Part shown: in pieces, positions 60,413 through 64,000 of the stretch | Layout: each line of letters begins with the position of its first letter | Position numbering within the stretch: position 1 is the first letter of the stretch | Source of the DNA: Mycolicibacterium neworleansense | GTDB taxonomy: Bacteria; Actinomycetota; Actinomycetes; Mycobacteriales; Mycobacteriaceae | DNA length: 64,000 bases | Reading direction: 5' to 3' | NCBI RefSeq assembly: GCF_001245615.1 | Contig: NZ_CWKH01000003.1 | Coordinates: 372,001-436,000, forward strand | The notes under the pieces: model-generated | What the model was told of the DNA's origin: nothing | Seen by the model: only the letters and a program-made list of their open reading frames with translations | Database searches by the model: none | Made by a program: the position numbers and the translations under genes

Positions 60413-61998
60413 GCGGTGAGCGCAAGGACCGCGCGGCTGAGGCGCCGGCGCGGCCACCCGAGCATGCCGTCGTCGGCCAGTGCGGCCCGGGCGGCATTGC
60501 GGCCGCAGATGCCGTGCACCCCGCCACCGGGCGTGGCTCCCGCGCTGCCGAGGTAGACATTGGGCACCGGCGTCTCGGCCCGGCCGAAACCGGGCGCCGG
60601 CCGGAAGATCAACTGCTGGAACAGCTGCGAGGTCCCGCCGTTGACCGCGCCGGTGTGCAGGTTCGCGTCGCCGGCCTGCAGATCCGACGGACGCTGGATA
60701 CTGGTGGCGACGACGTGGTCGGCGAAGCCGGGAGCGTGGTCCTCGAGCACCTGGCTTACCGTCTCGGCCAGGCGTTCCGCGGACGCATCGTCTGCCAGCT
60801 CGCGTGGCAGGTGCGTGTAGGCCCAAGCACTCTCGGCACCTGCCGGTGACCGGCTGGGATCGGCGGTCGACATCTGGCCGAACAACATGAAGGGATGCTC
60901 GGGAAGGGTCGCGGTGTTCAGGTCGGCCATCCAGCGGATCAAGCCGTCGCGATCAGCGCCCAGATGTACGGTGCCCGCGTCGTTCAGACTCTTGGACTTC
61001 CACGGCACCGGCGCGTCGAGCGCGTAATTCACCTTCAAAACCGGTGTATCCCAGACAAAGTGGCTCATGCTCTCGGTCACGGCGGCAGGCACGGCCTGTA
61101 CGGGCAGCAGGTCCCGATAGAGCCGTGGCGCGGAGGTATCGGCGATCACCGCCCGGCGTACCCGCACCGAGGCCCCGTCAGCGGTATGCACGGCGACCGC
61201 CCGACCGCCGCTGACCTCGATCCGCTCGACCCGTCGGTCGCATTCGATGCGGGCCCCGGCCGAGCGCGCCCGGTTCACGAGTGCCGTCGCCAACTGGCCG
61301 GCGCCACCCACCGGTACCGGCCAGCCGCGGTCCTGGGCCATCATCAACAGCAGGTAACCCATCACCCCACTGCCCGGTGCATCGATCGGCACATCCGCAT
61401 GCATCGCGTTGCCCAGCAGCAACAATCGGGCCGCGTCGCCGATGAACAACCGATCGGCCAGCACGCCCGCCGGCAACAGCAACGCGTGGGCCAGACGCAG
61501 CGCCTCGGCCGTACCCAGCGCGCGCAACAACCCGACCACCCCGCGCACCGGAGGAAACGGTGCGAACAGAGCCGAGATGAGTCCGTCGCGGATCTGCTCC
61601 CACTGTTCGAAGAGTGCGTACCAGCGCCGGCCGTCACCCGGCGTGCGTCGCTCCAACTCGCTTGCGGTGCGGTCCAGTTCGCGATAGATCACCGGGGCAT
61701 CATCATCATCGGCCGACCGTGCGTGCCCGACCACCGCGGGAGCATGCGTCCACTGCAGCCCATGGTCCTCAAGATGCAGCGCGGCCAGCGCCGGGGACAC
61801 CACCGACAACGGATAGAACGCGCTGTAGAGGTCACTGACATAGCCCGGGAAGAGTTCGGCGCTCTTCACCGCTCCCCCGGGCACGGGCTGCGCCTCCAAA
61901 ACCACCACGTCCCAGCCCGCGTCGGCCAGCATCGCCGCGGCCACCAGCCCGTTGTGCCCGGCCCCGATCACCACGGCGTCGGCGGTGTCACGGATCAT
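60400..61998 (-). CDS. CrtI/phytoene-dehydrogenase-like FAD oxidoreductase
   Basis: A 532-residue protein with AVVIGAGHNGLVAAAMLADAGWDV (FAD motif, shown in part), VVLEAQPVPGGAVKS and the C-terminal NVYLGSAGATPGGGVHGICG. This is the NAD(P)/FAD pyridine nucleotide-disulfide-like CrtI/RetSat branch, which desaturates or isomerises isoprenoids or related lipids. ATG 61998 overlaps the upstream stop. The substrate is unknown, and no carotenoid genes are adjacent. Confidence 0.85.
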   Translation of the reverse strand: MIRDTADAVVIGAGHNGLVAAAMLADAGWDVVVLEAQPVPGGAVKSAELFPGYVSDLYSAFYPLSVVSPALAALHLEDHGLQWTHAPAVVGHARSADDDDAPVIYRELDRTASELERRTPGDGRRWYALFEQWEQIRDGLISALFAPFPPVRGVVGLLRALGTAEALRLAHALLLPAGVLADRLFIGDAARLLLLGNAMHADVPIDAPGSGVMGYLLLMMAQDRGWPVPVGGAGQLATALVNRARSAGARIECDRRVERIEVSGGRAVAVHTADGASVRVRRAVIADTSAPRLYRDLLPVQAVPAAVTESMSHFVWDTPVLKVNYALDAPVPWKSKSLNDAGTVHLGADRDGLIRWMADLNTATLPEHPFMLFGQMSTADPSRSPAGAESAWAYTHLPRELADDASAERLAETVSQVLEDHAPGFADHVVATSIQRPSDLQAGDANLHTGAVNGGTSQLFQQLIFRPAPGFGRAETPVPNVYLGSAGATPGGGVHGICGRNAARAALADDGMLGWPRRRLSRAVLALTAGSR

Positions 61999-62468
61999 TC
62001 CGGCTCGGTCCGACGTTCGGCCAGGGCCACCAAGCGTTCGGTGCATTCCCGGTTGCGAGGGTAGACGGCCATCAGCGCCAGCCGCCGCGGGATCCAGTTC
62101 AGCGGCCCACCGACCGGCACCTCCGCCATCTCGATGCGTGATCCCGTGGGGGTATCCGCGAGACGCAAGACGATGCGGGCCATCCCGAACGGGCGGGTCT
62201 TGGCCAGGAGCACGAGTTCCTCACCCGGCGTACAGGATTCGACCTCGGTCTCGTCATTGACCACGACCGGCCAGATGCCGATCGTGTGGTGGATCAGACT
62301 GCCCGGGGCGGGCCAGTTCGGATCCACCGCACGCATCCGCGTATTGCCCACCACCCACTGCGAATACGTCCACCCGTCGGCGACGACATCCCACACCTGC
62401 TTGCGGGTCGCTGTCGTATCGCGTTTGACGGTGAGTGAACTGTCCACTGCTGCCGGGGAAGATTCCAT
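61995..62468 (-). CDS. SRPBCC (polyketide cyclase-like) protein
   Basis: A 157-residue START-fold protein: TVKRDTTATRKQVWDVVADGWTYSQWVVG (in part) then MRAVDPNWPAPGSLIHHTIGIWP and VVNDETEVESC. This Polyketide_cyc2 pattern indicates a hydrophobic ligand pocket. It overlaps the CrtI-like gene by 4 bases and follows the SDR, so the three likely form an operon for a lipid-like substrate. Confidence 0.82.
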   Translation of the reverse strand: MESSPAAVDSSLTVKRDTTATRKQVWDVVADGWTYSQWVVGNTRMRAVDPNWPAPGSLIHHTIGIWPVVVNDETEVESCTPGEELVLLAKTRPFGMARIVLRLADTPTGSRIEMAEVPVGGPLNWIPRRLALMAVYPRNRECTERLVALAERRTEPE

Positions 62469-62488
62469 GGTGCACAGGCCTTTCAGGT

Positions 62489-63292
62489 TCAGTGCCGTCC
62501 CGCCGGACTGGAGATGAGCCGGCTCGCCGCGGCTTTGACCGAATCCGGCAACACCCGGTTGGCCAGGCCCATCGCCTTGGAGGACACGGACTCGGCGACC
62601 ACCTTGCGACGGCCGCTCATCAGCGCTTCATATCCCTGCTTGGCGACCTCGGCCGGATCGTCCTTGGGCATCTGGCCGACCACGGTGTCCAGCATGCCGC
62701 CGCGTCGGAAGAAGTTGGTGTCGGTGGGACCCGGCATGAGCGCCGTGACGGTGATGTCCGTGTCGCGGAACTCGTCATGTAGCGCTTCGGACAGCGACTG
62801 GACGAACGATTTCGAGGCGTTGTAGACGGTTTGCAGCGAACCGGGCATCGTGGCGGCGATCGACGAGGTGAACAGCACCTTGCCCGCCCCTCGTGCCGCC
62901 ATGTCGCGCAGCACCAGCTTGGCCAGCTGGGTGGTGGAGCGCACGTTGAGGTCGATGATCCCCAGGTCGGTGTCCAGATCCCCCTCGACGAACGGGCCGG
63001 CGCGGCCCGCACCGGCGTTCAGCACGGCCACGTCGAGGTGGCGCGTGCCGTCGGTGGCGCCCTGGATGACGGCGTAGTAGAGCTGATCGACGTCGTCGGG
63101 GTTGCGAAGATCCACCCGGATCGCGCGGGCACTGACCCCGCTCGACCCGAGTTCCTCGGCGCGGGCATCAACGGCTTCCTCGTCCGCGACCAAGACCAGG
63201 TCGTAGCCGTCGGCGGCCAGCAGTTTGGCCAGCTCCCATCCGATGCCGCTCGAGGCACCCGTCACCATCGCCAGCGGTCGTGTTTCACCCAT
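62489..63292 (-). CDS. Short-chain dehydrogenase/reductase
   Basis: A 267-residue classical SDR: cofactor motif TGASSGIGWELA, NAGAG, catalytic Ser in LFTSSIAATMP and YNASK (Tyr-x3-Lys). Asp/Arg pattern after strand 2 (VADEEAVDA) favours NAD(H). ATG 63292 was chosen by the motif distance; the frame to 63370 overlaps the divergent promoter. Confidence 0.88.
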   Translation of the reverse strand: MGETRPLAMVTGASSGIGWELAKLLAADGYDLVLVADEEAVDARAEELGSSGVSARAIRVDLRNPDDVDQLYYAVIQGATDGTRHLDVAVLNAGAGRAGPFVEGDLDTDLGIIDLNVRSTTQLAKLVLRDMAARGAGKVLFTSSIAATMPGSLQTVYNASKSFVQSLSEALHDEFRDTDITVTALMPGPTDTNFFRRGGMLDTVVGQMPKDDPAEVAKQGYEALMSGRRKVVAESVSSKAMGLANRVLPDSVKAAASRLISSPAGRH

Positions 63293-63419
63293 GGTCGCTG
63301 GGCTACCCGGCAGCGGCCAAGTCAAACGTGGCTGCCGCCCGCAGACAAAAGGCCACCGTTTGTCGATCATTTGCGAAGTAGTGCCGGGTTTGGAAGTGAC
63401 GCAGATTACGGTTTGCGCT
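63293..63419. promoter_or_regulatory. Divergent promoter region, SDR / acyl-CoA synthetase
   Basis: 127 bases between divergent starts. It must hold both promoters; no clear operator palindrome was seen. Confidence 0.4.
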
Positions 63420-64000
63420 ATGTCCGGTTACCGCGATCTGTTCACAGCCAGCCTCAGCGACCCAGCCACCTTCTGGGCCGACGCCGCCAAGGCGGTGACC
63501 TGGACGTCCGAGCCGCAGCGCATTCTCGACGACACCAACCCGCCGTTCTACCGGTGGTTCCCCGACGGGGAGCTCAACACCTGCGCCAACGCCCTGGACC
63601 GCCACGTCACCGAGCGCGGTGATCAGACCGCCCTGATCTACGACTCTCCCGTCACCGGCACCAAGGCCACCTACACCTACCGCGAATTGCGCGACGCCAC
63701 TGCCCGGTTCGCCGGGGCCTTGCGGGGCCTCGGCGTCAACAAGGGCGATCTTGTGGTGATCTACATGCCGATGGTCCCCGAGGCCGTCATCGCGATGCTG
63801 GCGTGCGCCCGGCTCGGCGCGGTCCACTCGGTGGTGTTCGGCGGGTTCGCCGCCAATGAGCTGGCCACCCGTATCGACGATGCCCGGCCGGTGGTCGTGG
63901 TCAGCGCGTCCTGCGGCATCGAACCGACGCGCATCGTCGAGTACAAACCCATGCTGGACGCGGCCCTGCAGATCGCCGAGCACAAGCCCACCGCATGCGT
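63420..64000 (+). CDS. Propionyl/acetyl-CoA synthetase-like AMP-binding enzyme (3' partial)
   Basis: The first ~193 codons of an acyl-CoA synthetase, cut by the right edge. It begins SGYRDLFTASLSDPATFWAD and continues with NPPFYRWFPDGELNTCANALDRH (in part), YTYRELRDATARFAGAL and VVIYMPMVPEAVIAMLACAR with GAVHSVVFGGF. This N-terminus (ACAS_N domain plus start of the AMP-binding core) is that of PrpE-type propionyl-CoA or acetyl-CoA synthetases. Catalytic motifs lie beyond the window. Confidence 0.88.
   Translation, partial: MSGYRDLFTASLSDPATFWADAAKAVTWTSEPQRILDDTNPPFYRWFPDGELNTCANALDRHVTERGDQTALIYDSPVTGTKATYTYRELRDATARFAGALRGLGVNKGDLVVIYMPMVPEAVIAMLACARLGAVHSVVFGGFAANELATRIDDARPVVVVSASCGIEPTRIVEYKPMLDAALQIAEHKPTAC

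Noticed and set aside
1..64000. CRISPR array, rRNA operon or riboswitch
   Set aside because: No regularly spaced repeats, rRNA segments or recognisable riboswitch cores were seen by eye.

Overview
The window is high-GC actinobacterial DNA and reads as a chromosome segment of a fast-growing, non-tuberculous Mycobacterium (Mycolicibacterium-like). Supporting families are DUF4193, an LpqH/19-kDa-type lipoprotein, LGFP-repeat lipoprotein, cutinase, DUF6636, an Rv0315-like GH16 protein, CadI/ArsI, an AtsK/TauD-type dioxygenase and F420-type small reductases. The single complete tRNA has no encoded CCA. No rRNA, CRISPR array or intact insertion sequence was seen.

Layout. 1-2175: a CitA/DcuS-type two-component pair (kinase cut by the left edge). 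2177-9497: a beta-propeller protein, a phage-like amidase, a DUF3060 membrane protein, a divergent TetR / alpha-beta-hydrolase pair with duplicated operators, and a glutamine/polar amino-acid ABC transporter. 9498-10290: a decayed CotH-like gene. 10290-12359: a small conserved protein, a TauD/AtsK dioxygenase, an acidic protein and DUF4193. 12386-14787: an arsenic cassette (arsR divergent from cadI/arsI-acr3-arsC) with a clear inverted-repeat operator. 14810-18554: an exported protein, then a SnoaL-like protein, a P450, a small secreted protein and a cupin. 18662-24616: a four-gene Dyp-peroxidase operon ending in a BASS transporter that overlaps a LuxR/MalT-type regulator tail to tail. 24656-36363: mostly exported proteins, lipoproteins and hydrolases.

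36394-41198 is the most unusual part: a roughly 4.7-kb genomic island bounded by 45-bp direct repeats of the 3' half of a tRNA-Leu(TAA) gene. It holds a low-GC KAP-family P-loop NTPase, the catalytic C-terminus of a tyrosine integrase without its N-terminus, and a 453-residue protein with a HEPN-like R-x4-H motif behind a palindromic operator-like sequence. This is a candidate undescribed defence module on a fixed, non-autonomous element. The KAP gene contains TTA codons, which are read by the same tRNA.

41267-46123: an MDR oxidoreductase, a second F420-type reductase and a MacB/FtsX-type ABC exporter. 46110-51964: six genes on the minus strand (methyltransferase, DUF4389, FAD monooxygenase, two tandem fold-III PLP decarboxylase-like proteins lacking the PLP lysine motif, and an orphan second KdpA). 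They are divergent from a complete kdpFABCDE potassium operon (52243-60378), which carries an extra 27-residue membrane peptide gene ahead of kdpF. The orphan KdpA reaches the family's full 557 residues only if it starts at an ATC codon placed 8 nt behind a strong Shine-Dalgarno sequence. 60400-64000: a CrtI-like oxidoreductase, SRPBCC protein, SDR, and the start of an acyl-CoA synthetase cut by the right edge.
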